Shown: positions 28,546 through 37,655 of the stretch, one piece after another
Position numbering within the stretch: the stretch's first letter is position 1
Layout: every line of letters begins with the position of its first letter
From: Gemmatimonadota bacterium
GTDB taxonomy: Bacteria > Gemmatimonadota > Gemmatimonadetes > Longimicrobiales > Gaopeijiaceae
Assembly: GCA_022822425.1 (NCBI GenBank)
Contig: JAJEBS010000247.1
Span: 16,209-80,208 of the forward strand
Direction of reading: 5' to 3'
Length of the DNA: 64,000 nt
Notes under the pieces: model-generated
Databases searched by the model: none
The model's input: the letters and a program-made list of their open reading frames with translations, nothing else
What the model was told of the DNA's origin: nothing
Made by a program: the position numbers and the translations under genes

Positions 28546-31500
28546 CTAGTGGAAAAATCGTCCTCTGCCCACGAATGCGCCCCCCGGAATCGCTCCCGGT
28601 CTTCCGGCCAGGCCGTCCAGCCAGTCGTTGAGGGAGTCGATGCGGTCGGCGATCACATGGATCACTCCCTGTTCCTTCTCCAGCCGGCCGCGGCAGACCA
28701 TCAGCCGCGCGGTGAGCAGGGCGCGGCGGCAACGTTCCTGGACCGAGGGAAACACCACCAGGTTGGAGGATCCGGTCTCGTCTTCCAGGGTCACGAACAC
28801 GATCCTGCCCGCCGTACCCGGCCGCTGGCGGCACAGCACGATGCCGGCGACGGTGACGCGCGCCCCGGCGGGGACCTCCTCCAGGTGGCTGGCCGGGCAC
28901 ACCCCCCGGTCGGCCAGCCGCTCCCTCAGCAGGGCGGTGGGGTGCTGTTTGAGGGACAGCCCGGTGGAGCGATAATCGGCCACCACCTGCTCGCCGGCGG
29001 ACAGGACGGGCAGGGCGGGTTCAGGGCGGGGCGGCTCCGCCTCCCCGGGCGGATCGAAGAGCGGCAGCGGCTCCACCTGGTCCAGGGAACGGATCGACCA
29101 GGCGGCCTGGCGGCGGTCCAGCCCGGTTGAGGTGAAGGCATCCGCCCTGGCCAGACGCGTCAGAACGGCCGGACTGGTTCCCGCCCGCTGCCGCAGTTCG
29201 GCCGGGGAGCGATACCCTTCCTCCCGGGCCGTCACGATACGGGTGGCATCCTCTTCCCTCAGACCGCGGATCTGACGCAGCCCCAGCCGCAACGCCATGC
29301 GGGGTGGCAGGCGCGGCGGCTCCAGGGTGCAGTCCCACTCCGAGTGGTTGACATCCACCGGGCGCACTTCCACCCCGTGCCTGCGCGCATCGCCCACGAT
29401 CTGGGCAGGCGCGTAGAAGCCCATGGGCTGGCTGTTGAGGAGGGCGCAGGCGAAGACCTCCGGGTAGTGGTGCTTCAGCCACGAGGAGATGTAGACCAGG
29501 AGCGCGAAGCTGGCCGCGTGGCTCTCCGGGAAGCCGTAGTCGCCGAACCCCTCGATCTGCTTGAAGCAGCGCTCGGCGAACTCCAGCTCGTACCCTTTCC
29601 CCACCATCCCATCCACGAATTTGTCGCGGAAGCGATGGATGGTGCCGTAGTTGCGGAAGCTGGCCATGGCCCGGCGCAGCTGGTCGGCCTCGGCCGGGCT
29701 GAACCCGGCCCCGACGATGGCGATCTTCATCGCCTGTTCCTGAAAGAGCGGCACGCCCAGCGTCTTCCCCAGCACCTCGCGCAGATCCTCCGAAGGATAT
29801 TCCACCGGCTCGACGCCCCTGCGCCGGCGCAGGTAGGGGTGGACCATGTCCCCCTGGATAGGTCCCGGACGCACGATCGCCACCTCGATCACCAGATCGT
29901 AGAAGGTGGCCGGCTTCAGCCGGGGGAGCATCGCCATCTGCGCCCGGCTCTCGATCTGGAACACGCCGATCGTGTCCGCCCGCTGGATCATCCGGTAGAC
30001 TCCCGGGTCCTCCGCGGGCACGTCTCCCAGGGTGTGGCGGACGCCGTAGTGCGCTCGCAGCAACTCGAAGGAGCGCCGGATGCAGGAAAGCATGCCGAGC
30101 CCCAGCACATCCACCTTGATGAGCCCCAGCGCCTCGAGATCATCCTTGTTCCACTCGATCACCGTGCGATCCTCCATGGCGGCGTTCTCGATGGGGACGA
30201 TCTCGCACAGCGGCCCGCGGGAAATGACGAACCCGCCCGTGTGCTGGGACAGATGGCGGGGGAAGCCCTGGAGTTCGCGGGCCAGCTCCAGGGTCAGGCG
30301 CAGCCGCCGGTCCTTCGGGTCGAAACCTTCCTCCCGGGCGCGTTCCTCGTCTACCGGCTTCGACCAGACCGAAGCCATGGAGAGCAGCCGGTCGACCGTA
30401 TCCTTGCTCAGTCCCATGGCCTTGCCGGTGTCGCGCAACGCGCTGCGCACGCGGTAGGTCACCACCGTCGCGGCCAGCCCGGCCCGCTCCCGGCCGTACT
30501 TGCGGTAGATGTACTGGATGACCTCCTCGCGGCGCTCGTGCTCGAAGTCCACGTCGATGTCGGGTACTTCGCCCCGTTCTGCGGAGATGAAGCGCTCGAA
30601 CAGCAGGTCGATGCGGTCCGGGTCGACCGATGTGATCTCCAGGCAGTAGCACACCGCCGAGTTGGCGGCCGAGCCACGCCCCTGGCACAGGATGCCCATG
30701 CCGCGGGCGGTCCGGACGATGTCGGCCACGGTCAGGAAATAGGGGGCGAATTCCAGCTCTCCGATGAGCGCCAGCTCGTGTTCCAGCATCGCCCGCACCC
30801 TGGGAGGGATGCCCCCGGGATAGCGCCGGGCCGCGCCCTCCCATGTCAGAATCTCCAGCTCCCGCTGGGGCGTGCGGCCTTCGCCGACCACCTCCTCGGG
30901 GTATTCGTAGCGCAGCTCTCCGAGAGAGAAGCGGCAGCGTTCGGCGATCTCCACTGCATTGGCCAGGGCGCGGGGATGATCGCGGAAGAGCGCGGCCATT
31001 TCCGCGGGGGACTTGAGATGACGCTCGGCGTTGGCCGCCAGGCGCCAGCCGGCGGTGTCGATGGTGCAGCGTTCGCGGATGCAGGTGAGCAGGTCGTGGA
31101 GCCGACGCCGCTCAGGGATGTGCTGGTGCACGTCGCCGGTCGCGACCAGGGGCACGCGCTCCGTCTCCGAGAGGGATGCGAGAGCGGCCAGGCGGCGGAC
31201 GTCGTTGCCCCGGTGGTTGTAGGTGGCGGCCAGGTAGAGAGGTGTGTCCAGCCGCTCCCGGTACCATGCCAGCCGTTCGGCGAAACCGGGACCGGGCACC
31301 TCCGGCGGCAGGGCGACGAAGATCTGCTCTCCGGCCGCTTCCACGACATCCCCGCGCACGAGCCGGCACTCCCCCTTGGGGGCGCGTCTGCGCCCTCGGG
31401 TGATCAGGCGGGCCAGGCGGCCGTAGCCCTTCCTGGAGACGGGCAGGCAGAGCAGGGGTGGTCCGTCCTCGAAGTCGAGGCGGGCGCCGGGAATGAAGCG

Positions 31501-31752
31501 CAGTTCGGTCTGCCGGGCGGCGTGATGGGCGCGCACGACTCCCGCCAGGGTGTTGCGGTCGGTGAGCGCCAGAGCGCGGTAGCCCAGCGCATGCGCCCGC
31601 TCCACCAGTTCCTCGGGCTGGGAGGCGCCGCGCAGGAACGAGAAGTTGCTGGTGACCTGGAGTTCCGCGTAGCCGCCCTCCCGGGCCGCCGAGCTTCCCC
31701 CCACGCGACCGCCGGGGATGCGCGCCGCGGGATCGCCCCCGGCCGCGCTCAC
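28546..31752 (-). CDS. dnaE2: Error-prone DNA polymerase DnaE2 (ImuC)
   Basis: YAELQVTSNFSFLRGASQPEELVERAHALGYRALALTDRNTLAGVVRAH; DVDFEHERREEVIQYIYRKYGRERAGLAATVVTYR; follows imuAB. Confidence 0.95.
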   Translation of the reverse strand: MSAAGGDPAARIPGGRVGGSSAAREGGYAELQVTSNFSFLRGASQPEELVERAHALGYRALALTDRNTLAGVVRAHHAARQTELRFIPGARLDFEDGPPLLCLPVSRKGYGRLARLITRGRRRAPKGECRLVRGDVVEAAGEQIFVALPPEVPGPGFAERLAWYRERLDTPLYLAATYNHRGNDVRRLAALASLSETERVPLVATGDVHQHIPERRRLHDLLTCIRERCTIDTAGWRLAANAERHLKSPAEMAALFRDHPRALANAVEIAERCRFSLGELRYEYPEEVVGEGRTPQRELEILTWEGAARRYPGGIPPRVRAMLEHELALIGELEFAPYFLTVADIVRTARGMGILCQGRGSAANSAVCYCLEITSVDPDRIDLLFERFISAERGEVPDIDVDFEHERREEVIQYIYRKYGRERAGLAATVVTYRVRSALRDTGKAMGLSKDTVDRLLSMASVWSKPVDEERAREEGFDPKDRRLRLTLELARELQGFPRHLSQHTGGFVISRGPLCEIVPIENAAMEDRTVIEWNKDDLEALGLIKVDVLGLGMLSCIRRSFELLRAHYGVRHTLGDVPAEDPGVYRMIQRADTIGVFQIESRAQMAMLPRLKPATFYDLVIEVAIVRPGPIQGDMVHPYLRRRRGVEPVEYPSEDLREVLGKTLGVPLFQEQAMKIAIVGAGFSPAEADQLRRAMASFRNYGTIHRFRDKFVDGMVGKGYELEFAERCFKQIEGFGDYGFPESHAASFALLVYISSWLKHHYPEVFACALLNSQPMGFYAPAQIVGDARRHGVEVRPVDVNHSEWDCTLEPPRLPPRMALRLGLRQIRGLREEDATRIVTAREEGYRSPAELRQRAGTSPAVLTRLARADAFTSTGLDRRQAAWSIRSLDQVEPLPLFDPPGEAEPPRPEPALPVLSAGEQVVADYRSTGLSLKQHPTALLRERLADRGVCPASHLEEVPAGARVTVAGIVLCRQRPGTAGRIVFVTLEDETGSSNLVVFPSVQERCRRALLTARLMVCRGRLEKEQGVIHVIADRIDSLNDWLDGLAGRPGAIPGGAFVGRGRFFH

Positions 31753-33347
31753 GCGAAGAACCCGTGCAGGAACCAGCGCGGCGGAGAACCGGAGCCGTCG
31801 CCGGGGCGTTCACAATAGAGCCAGTAGCGCCGGCCTTCCTCATCTCCGGCCAGGTAGTAGTCGCGGGAAGGGGCGTCCCCCAGCCACCATTCGCACTCCA
31901 GCCGCTCGGGCCCCTCGGTCACGCGCAGCCGGTACCGCCGCCCGCGCCACCGGAAGAAGACCGGCGCGCCCGTTGGCGCCATCCCGCCGGATTCGCGGGC
32001 GACGGCCTCCACCCGTTCCGGGGGAGACAGCAGGCGCACCGGCCGATGCCGTCCTTCCGGCCAGCCCGGGACGGGAACCTGCGGCGCGGCCAGAGGTTCA
32101 CGCAGCTCGACCGCGCTCTCGGGCAGCCAGCTCTGGCGCGGGACCGGACAGGCGACGCTTTCGAACCCGAAGCGGTTCCCCAGCCGGTCGAGGAGGCCGG
32201 CCAGTTCTTCGCGGCCCGTCCCACCCTCTCCTCCGATCCATCCGCCGCAGCCCGCTGCTGCTGCTTCGGCCCGCGCGAACCAGTCCTCCTGCTCCTCCTC
32301 GACGACCTCGACCACTTCGGCGGACAACACCATCTCCTCGATGCCGAAACCCGGGTCGATCCGCTCCAGCTTCCCGGAGAGCAGGTTCATGAGGAGCCTT
32401 GAGCGGCGCAGGGGTCGGCTGGTACCCGCCACCAGAACCGAACGCGCTCCATCCCCTCGATGGCAGACGAGCCGCATGCGCCGCACGCCCTCGCCTGCCC
32501 GGCTCAGGTTCCGGCACAGATCCTCCAGCAGGGCTTCCACCGCCGCGTGGATGGCGTCCACTGTCGAGATCGGCTCCGCAAAGGCACGGCGGGCCTCGCG
32601 CGGAAGCGGAGGCGGAAGAGAGATGACCGGTTCCCGAGCGAAGCCGAGAGCCTGCTCCAGACGGCGGCGCGGGGCAGGGCCGAACCTCTTCGCCAGGGCT
32701 CCGGGGTCGAAGGGATAGAGGGCTCCGATCCTGTCCAGGCCGAAGGAAACCAGTGCCTCCACGACATCGGTATCGAGCCTGAGGGCGGCGACGGGAAGCC
32801 GGGACAGTGCCTCCCTCACCTCGTCCGGACCCGCGGACCGGGGCACGATGGCCGGAGACTCCTCGCCGTGGCGGGCCAGCGCCCAGGCCGCCCCGGGCGT
32901 GCCGGCGAGCGCCAGCCGAGAGGTGAGCCCAAGCCCCCCCAACCCCGCTCCCAGCGCCGCCAGCAGCTCCTCCTCGCCGCCATGGAGATGCGTGCACCCC
33001 CCGACATCGAGGAAGAGCCCGTCCGCGCCGGCCGGCATGACCCGGGGGGTGAAGCCGTCCGCCCACCGGGCCAGCCGCTTCAGCGCATGGGCGTCGGCGG
33101 CGGGATCGGCGGGGTGGGCGATCACGTCGGGCGCGATGGCCCGCCCGTCGGCCAGCGGCATGCCCGGCGCCAGCCCCGCCCCCGCCGCGAGCGGGTTGAC
33201 CGCCTCGATCATCAGCCGCCCCCGCTGCTCGCCGATGGTCACGAAGGGCCGGGTGCGCGCCTCGGGACAGCGCCAGGCCAGCCTCTCCACCGGCCACCAG
33301 GGGAACCAGGCGACAAGGATGCGGCGGGGGGTGAAAAGGACGCTCAT
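31749..33347 (-). CDS. imuB: Y-family polymerase-like protein ImuB
   Basis: 533 aa; LVAWFPWWPVERLAWRCPE, DVGGCTHLHGGEEELLAAL; ATGA overlap with dnaE2. Confidence 0.92.
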   Translation of the reverse strand: MSVLFTPRRILVAWFPWWPVERLAWRCPEARTRPFVTIGEQRGRLMIEAVNPLAAGAGLAPGMPLADGRAIAPDVIAHPADPAADAHALKRLARWADGFTPRVMPAGADGLFLDVGGCTHLHGGEEELLAALGAGLGGLGLTSRLALAGTPGAAWALARHGEESPAIVPRSAGPDEVREALSRLPVAALRLDTDVVEALVSFGLDRIGALYPFDPGALAKRFGPAPRRRLEQALGFAREPVISLPPPLPREARRAFAEPISTVDAIHAAVEALLEDLCRNLSRAGEGVRRMRLVCHRGDGARSVLVAGTSRPLRRSRLLMNLLSGKLERIDPGFGIEEMVLSAEVVEVVEEEQEDWFARAEAAAAGCGGWIGGEGGTGREELAGLLDRLGNRFGFESVACPVPRQSWLPESAVELREPLAAPQVPVPGWPEGRHRPVRLLSPPERVEAVARESGGMAPTGAPVFFRWRGRRYRLRVTEGPERLECEWWLGDAPSRDYYLAGDEEGRRYWLYCERPGDGSGSPPRWFLHGFFA

Positions 33348-33361
33348 GGGTTTCGGCCGGG

Positions 33362-34030
33362 TCAGCCGGCGCGGCGCGCAAGATCGCGGGCAGCCATCCC
33401 CACCACCCAACACCCCGGTCTTCCTCCCCGGCAGTGCACCACTTCCACGCGCCACCGGGTCAGCCCGGTCCCCGGAACGGTGGTGACCCGCCACCGGCTG
33501 TCGGCCGTGGGTACCCTGACCCGGCCCGCTCCTCCTGCCCCGGCTTCAGGCCACAGCACCAGCCCGGGCACGCCCGAGCCTTCGGCGGCCAGCATCAGGC
33601 GCCGGGAGGCCGCCCGGTCGAGAGTGTCCAACTCCGCCACGACCCCCCTCAGGGCCCGGCAGCGCAGCGCCTCCTCCATGGCCCACAGCATGTCGGCCCG
33701 CCGCCGCAGCCTCGAAGCGACCAGCAACCGCCCCGGTTCGATCCCGTATCGGACCAGCCCCGGCAGATAGAGGTCATTCCCGCGCGCCAGCCACAGGAGC
33801 GGCCCGCCGGCACGGGCCAGGAGGACGGCGCAGAAACCGGTCGCGGCTTCGTCCCCGCCGATCTCATGGACGCACCCCGCGCGCAGCCCGCCTCCGGGCA
33901 GGGCGCCATCGATTTCCGGGATGCCCAGCGGCAGGCACGCCGCCCCGGCTTCGCCCGGAATCTCGATCCGGCGGATCTCTTCGCGCAGCGCCTCCAGCGC
34001 TCGCCGCTTCGTCTTCGGCACGTGAGACAT
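33362..34030 (-). CDS. imuA: ImuA-like RecA-fold protein
   Basis: LPLGIPEIDGALPGGGLRAGCVHEIGGDEAATGFCAVLLARAGGPLLWLAR; first gene of the imuA-imuB-dnaE2 cassette. Confidence 0.88.
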   Translation of the reverse strand: MSHVPKTKRRALEALREEIRRIEIPGEAGAACLPLGIPEIDGALPGGGLRAGCVHEIGGDEAATGFCAVLLARAGGPLLWLARGNDLYLPGLVRYGIEPGRLLVASRLRRRADMLWAMEEALRCRALRGVVAELDTLDRAASRRLMLAAEGSGVPGLVLWPEAGAGGAGRVRVPTADSRWRVTTVPGTGLTRWRVEVVHCRGGRPGCWVVGMAARDLARRAG

Positions 34031-34038
34031 GGGCCGAC

Positions 34039-34068
34039 AAGATACCGAAGAAAAACCGTAAGTGTCAA
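34039..34068 (-). promoter_or_regulatory. Sigma-70-like promoter of the imu cassette: TTGACA-N18-TATCTT
   Basis: Reverse strand TTGACActtacggtttttcttcggTATCTTgtcggcccATG; the -10 ends 8 nt before the imuA ATG. Confidence 0.65.
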
Positions 34069-34267
34069 ATGGCGGTTCCTTGCTCTCGAGCGCTCCAAAA
34101 ACATGCAAATGGCGCGAAAAGCAGCATCAACACGACGGAAACGCGGGTCCGAACCATCCCATCCCGGAAAGGGTAGGATGACGTGTGGCAGGGTTCGTTC
34201 TCTTCTTCGCGTAATCGGACTACCGCGGAGGGAACGCCGCCAATCCCATTCTCAGGAGCTTCGGACA

Positions 34268-34945
34268 ATGTCCTCAAAGAAAAATCGTCAGCCGATATCC
34301 TTCGGACTCCTCCTCGTCCTGCTGCTCGTCCCGACCACCCTCGCGCTGACGGCCTGCGAAAGCTCTACAGAGCCGGACGGGGACCAGATGACCCAGAACG
34401 AAGCCAACGCCCTCGTGCAGGGGCTGTACGGTGGAAGCCTTCTGTCCTACGGAGGGCTGCTTCTCCAGGCCGATCCGGAAATGCTCACGCTCGTTCCGCC
34501 TGGAGCGCCTCTTCCCCTGGAGGGTGCCGCTCCCTGCACCGGAGGCGGCGAAGCCGGGTTCTCGGGAAGTGCGACGATCTCCATAAACGAGGCTCAGGGT
34601 TCCATAGAGCTGGCGCTGGCGGGGACCCTGACCCCCAGCGGCTGCACGTTCACCGGCGGTGGCGCCACCTTCGTCCTGGACAGCGATCCGGGTCTGGCAC
34701 AGACGGGCACCATCTTCATTTCACTGGAAGCCTTCAGCTTCTCGATCAACATCATGTCTACCGGTTCGTTCAGCTGGACGAGCGGGACCAGGTCGGGCAG
34801 CTGCGATCTCGACAACACCATCACCTCCGAAATATCGCTCATGGATGCCGCCCTCAGCGGCACCGTTCCGACCGCGATGATCACCGGCTCCGTATGCGGC
34901 CTCAGCGTCAACCGTGACATCGAACTGACTGCCATGACCTCCTGA
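34268..34945 (+). CDS. Uncharacterised secreted lipoprotein
   Basis: MSSKKNRQPISFGLLLVLLLVPTTLALTACESS lipobox; 226 aa; ATG at 34268. Confidence 0.75.
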   Translation: MSSKKNRQPISFGLLLVLLLVPTTLALTACESSTEPDGDQMTQNEANALVQGLYGGSLLSYGGLLLQADPEMLTLVPPGAPLPLEGAAPCTGGGEAGFSGSATISINEAQGSIELALAGTLTPSGCTFTGGGATFVLDSDPGLAQTGTIFISLEAFSFSINIMSTGSFSWTSGTRSGSCDLDNTITSEISLMDAALSGTVPTAMITGSVCGLSVNRDIELTAMTS

Positions 34946-34952
34946 CGCGGAC

Positions 34953-34989
34953 AAACCGCCGGGGACATCCCGACGGCTCGGCGGGTTTT
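34953..34989 (+). terminator. Rho-independent terminator-like structure
   Basis: AAACCGCCG...CGGCGGGTTTT with inner CGGG/CCCG helix, 8 nt after the lipoprotein stop. Confidence 0.7.
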
Positions 34990-35065
34990 CACGTTTCCGC
35001 ATCTGCAGGACGGGCCGACAGGCACCGTCGAGTCCCTTCCGGAGAAGTTCACTCGGGCCTTGCGA

Positions 35066-35125
35066 TGATATATCGGTAATCGATATAATGTTGTCTGATA
35101 TGACGGTGGCCGATATGTTGTCCCC
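35066..35125 (+). promoter_or_regulatory. Array of four 15-bp direct repeats (YGATAT boxes) overlapping a TATATCG-N5-CGATATA dyad
   Basis: GATAT begins at 35067, 35082, 35097 and 35112 (exact 15-bp period); dyad 35069..35087; ends 18 bp before the ATG at 35143. Confidence 0.75.
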
Positions 35126-35142
35126 GGGAGGAGGTTTCGGAA

Positions 35143-37287
35143 ATGCGCAAGCGTTCGCGTTTCATCCGGCCACGCGGCGTCATGCAGCGTCGCTCATCGC
35201 AAGCAGGCATTCCATGGATCGCCGCCTTGCTGACGCTGACTACCAGTTCGTGCGACCCGGCGGGCCGCGATGCCCAACCTGCGCCTGCGCGCGATTCCGC
35301 GGGCGTGACCATCATCGACAACGACGGCCCCGACGAAATGCTTGACATCCGAGCCGTGCGAACGGTCGATCTCGTACCCCCCGACAGCGCGCTTACGGCG
35401 GTTCCGTGGGGTGTGGCCGCGGATCCGATGACAGGCCGGATCTACCTGGCGGACTGGACAGGGGAGAGAGTCGTGGCCTTCGACGCTTCAGGAGCCTATG
35501 CAGGCAGCTACGGACGCTCGGGGGACGGACCCGGAGAGTTTCGCAATCCCGCCGCCGTATCCATGGACCCGTACGGAGCTCTCACGGTGTGGGACACCGG
35601 CCGGCAGATCCTGAATCGCTGGTCGAGCGAGGGCGATCTCCTGAACGAGCAGCGCCCGGAGCTGGCCTACTGGGGTCCGGGATTCGCGATCGGAAGCGAC
35701 TGGCTCGCCACGGTGACGAGCGCCACGTCGTCATCGGGAATGGTCACGGAGCAGCGACTCGTCGTCGAGAGAGGACAAACGACGACGACGCTGCACGAGG
35801 TCCCGATGGAACTGGCGGTCATGGAGTTCGGCGGCGGATCCTTTCCGGGGCCCAGGGTGCTTGCTCCCTCGGTCATCTGGACGCACCGGGGAGACTCCAT
35901 CTTTTTCCTGAACGGGCCGGGCTATCGCATCGACAAGCATGCCGGCGGCTCGGTGGTGTCGAGCATCAGACGGTCCGTGGATCCGATCGACGTTACACGG
36001 GAGATGGCCGTAAGAGGTGCGGAGTTCGGCCCCGGTCCCTATGGAATGTTCATGCGGCGCTTCGGGCTGGAGGCGGAGGATATCGTGGCCGCGGTCGGAT
36101 ACGAGGAGCAGGTCTCGCCGGTGCTGAGTATGGTCGCAGCTCCCGGAGGCCGGCTGTGGGTGACGCGCAGCACCGACGGAATGACGCCCCGCATCGTCGA
36201 CATCCTCGATTCCTCCGGAGGGTACGCGGGCTCGTTCGAGCTGCCCGGGGTTCCCGTTGCGTTCATCTCCGACTCGATCTTCGCGGGTCTCCGCCTGGAG
36301 GAAACCGGAGAGACGATCGTATCGCTCTACCGTCTGGCCGATGCGGACTCCAGTCGGGAGCCGGCGGACTCCGGTCGGGAGCTGGCGACGGAGAGCGGTG
36401 CGGCCGTGAACCCGCCGGTTCCGACATCGGCCGGATTTCACGAGTTCCGCGACTGCCCGGAATGCCCCCTGATGGTCGAACTGCCTCCAGGCGAGTTCGT
36501 GATGGGACGAGGCGCGCACGAGCAGCCGGATCCCGGAAACCCGCCGCCACCCGAGTGGCTGGTGGAGGCGCAGAACCCGCCCACCGAGGTGCGGATCGCT
36601 TACTCCTTCGCCATCGGCAAGTACGAGGTGACGTTCGGGGAATGGGACCTCTGCGTCGACGCCGGAGGGTGCACGTATGTGCCCGGCGACAACGGCTGGG
36701 GACGCGGCGACCGGCCGGTGATCAACCTCGCCCGTCCCGATGTCGACCAGTACGTCACATGGATCGGCGAGCGCACGGGCCGGGCCTACCGCCTGCCCAG
36801 CGAGGCGGAGTGGGAATACGCCGCGCGAGGCGGCACGACGACAACCCGCTACTGGGGGGACGGGCCCGGCGCCGGCATGCTCACCTGTGAAGGCTGCCCG
36901 GGCCGCCGATGGGAACTCAGGAACACAACTCCCGCAGGGTCGTTCCCGGCCAACCCGTTCGGACTCCACGACACAATCGGGAACGTGACGGAATGGGTTG
37001 CCGATTGCTGGAATGCCACTCACGCCGGTAATCCCGGCGACGGCTCCGCGAGGATAGAAGAATCTCCATGGTGGCAGGACGGCGGTTGCATACGGCCTGT
37101 CAAGCGAGGCAGCAGCTGGTCATCCTACTCGTGGTCGGTAACGGCCGCCTACCGCCGCTACCATTGGCCGGGCCCGTGGAACGACCGGGAAACCATGACC
37201 GGCTTCCGACTGGTTCGACCCATCGCATCGGACCCGGCGGACGGTCCAGCACTCGACGCGCACTCACGGAGGCAAGATCAGCCATGA
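35143..37287 (+). CDS. 6-bladed beta-propeller fused to a SUMF1/formylglycine-generating-enzyme-fold domain
   Basis: N-half RDSAGVTIIDNDG...GRSGDGPGEFRNPAAVSMDP; C-half FVMGRGAHEQP...YSFAIGKYEVTFGEWDLC...RLPSEAEWEYAARGG...NPFGLHDTIGNVTEWVADCW...RGSSWSSYSWS...TGFRLVR. Confidence 0.88.
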   Translation: MRKRSRFIRPRGVMQRRSSQAGIPWIAALLTLTTSSCDPAGRDAQPAPARDSAGVTIIDNDGPDEMLDIRAVRTVDLVPPDSALTAVPWGVAADPMTGRIYLADWTGERVVAFDASGAYAGSYGRSGDGPGEFRNPAAVSMDPYGALTVWDTGRQILNRWSSEGDLLNEQRPELAYWGPGFAIGSDWLATVTSATSSSGMVTEQRLVVERGQTTTTLHEVPMELAVMEFGGGSFPGPRVLAPSVIWTHRGDSIFFLNGPGYRIDKHAGGSVVSSIRRSVDPIDVTREMAVRGAEFGPGPYGMFMRRFGLEAEDIVAAVGYEEQVSPVLSMVAAPGGRLWVTRSTDGMTPRIVDILDSSGGYAGSFELPGVPVAFISDSIFAGLRLEETGETIVSLYRLADADSSREPADSGRELATESGAAVNPPVPTSAGFHEFRDCPECPLMVELPPGEFVMGRGAHEQPDPGNPPPPEWLVEAQNPPTEVRIAYSFAIGKYEVTFGEWDLCVDAGGCTYVPGDNGWGRGDRPVINLARPDVDQYVTWIGERTGRAYRLPSEAEWEYAARGGTTTTRYWGDGPGAGMLTCEGCPGRRWELRNTTPAGSFPANPFGLHDTIGNVTEWVADCWNATHAGNPGDGSARIEESPWWQDGGCIRPVKRGSSWSSYSWSVTAAYRRYHWPGPWNDRETMTGFRLVRPIASDPADGPALDAHSRRQDQP

Positions 37288-37655
37288 GCGAAACACACCC
37301 CACCGGCGACCAGGAATTCGACGCGCAGGGCTTCGCCCGGGGAATCCACGAGCTGCTGGTCCTCGCCGCGCTGCGGGAGAGCCCCAGGCACGGCTACCAG
37401 ATCGCCCTGGACGTGGAGGCGCACAGCAACGGGGTCTTCCGGTTCCGGCACGGCACCCTGTATCCGATCCTGCACCGGATGGAGGGGAACGGGCTCATCC
37501 AGGGCCGCTGGTCGAGCGGGGGCGGGCGGAGGAGGAAGGTATATTCGCTCACCGACATCGGCCGCAGGCACCTCAGCGGAGAAACGGACCGGGTTCAGGA
37601 GATCCTGTCCGGGCTCATGCGGATGCTTCGCCGCGCGCGGGAGCTCCCGGCGTGA
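37284..37655 (+). CDS. PadR-family transcriptional regulator
   Basis: LLVLAALRESPRHGYQIALDVEAHSNGVFRFRHGTLYPILHRMEGNGLIQGRW...RRRKVYSLTDIGRRHL; ATGA overlap with the preceding gene. Confidence 0.93.
   Translation: MSETHPTGDQEFDAQGFARGIHELLVLAALRESPRHGYQIALDVEAHSNGVFRFRHGTLYPILHRMEGNGLIQGRWSSGGGRRRKVYSLTDIGRRHLSGETDRVQEILSGLMRMLRRARELPA

Noticed and set aside
29344-31818. Long plus-strand ORF opposite dnaE2 (824 aa)
   Set aside because: Mirror of dnaE2; no domain signature.
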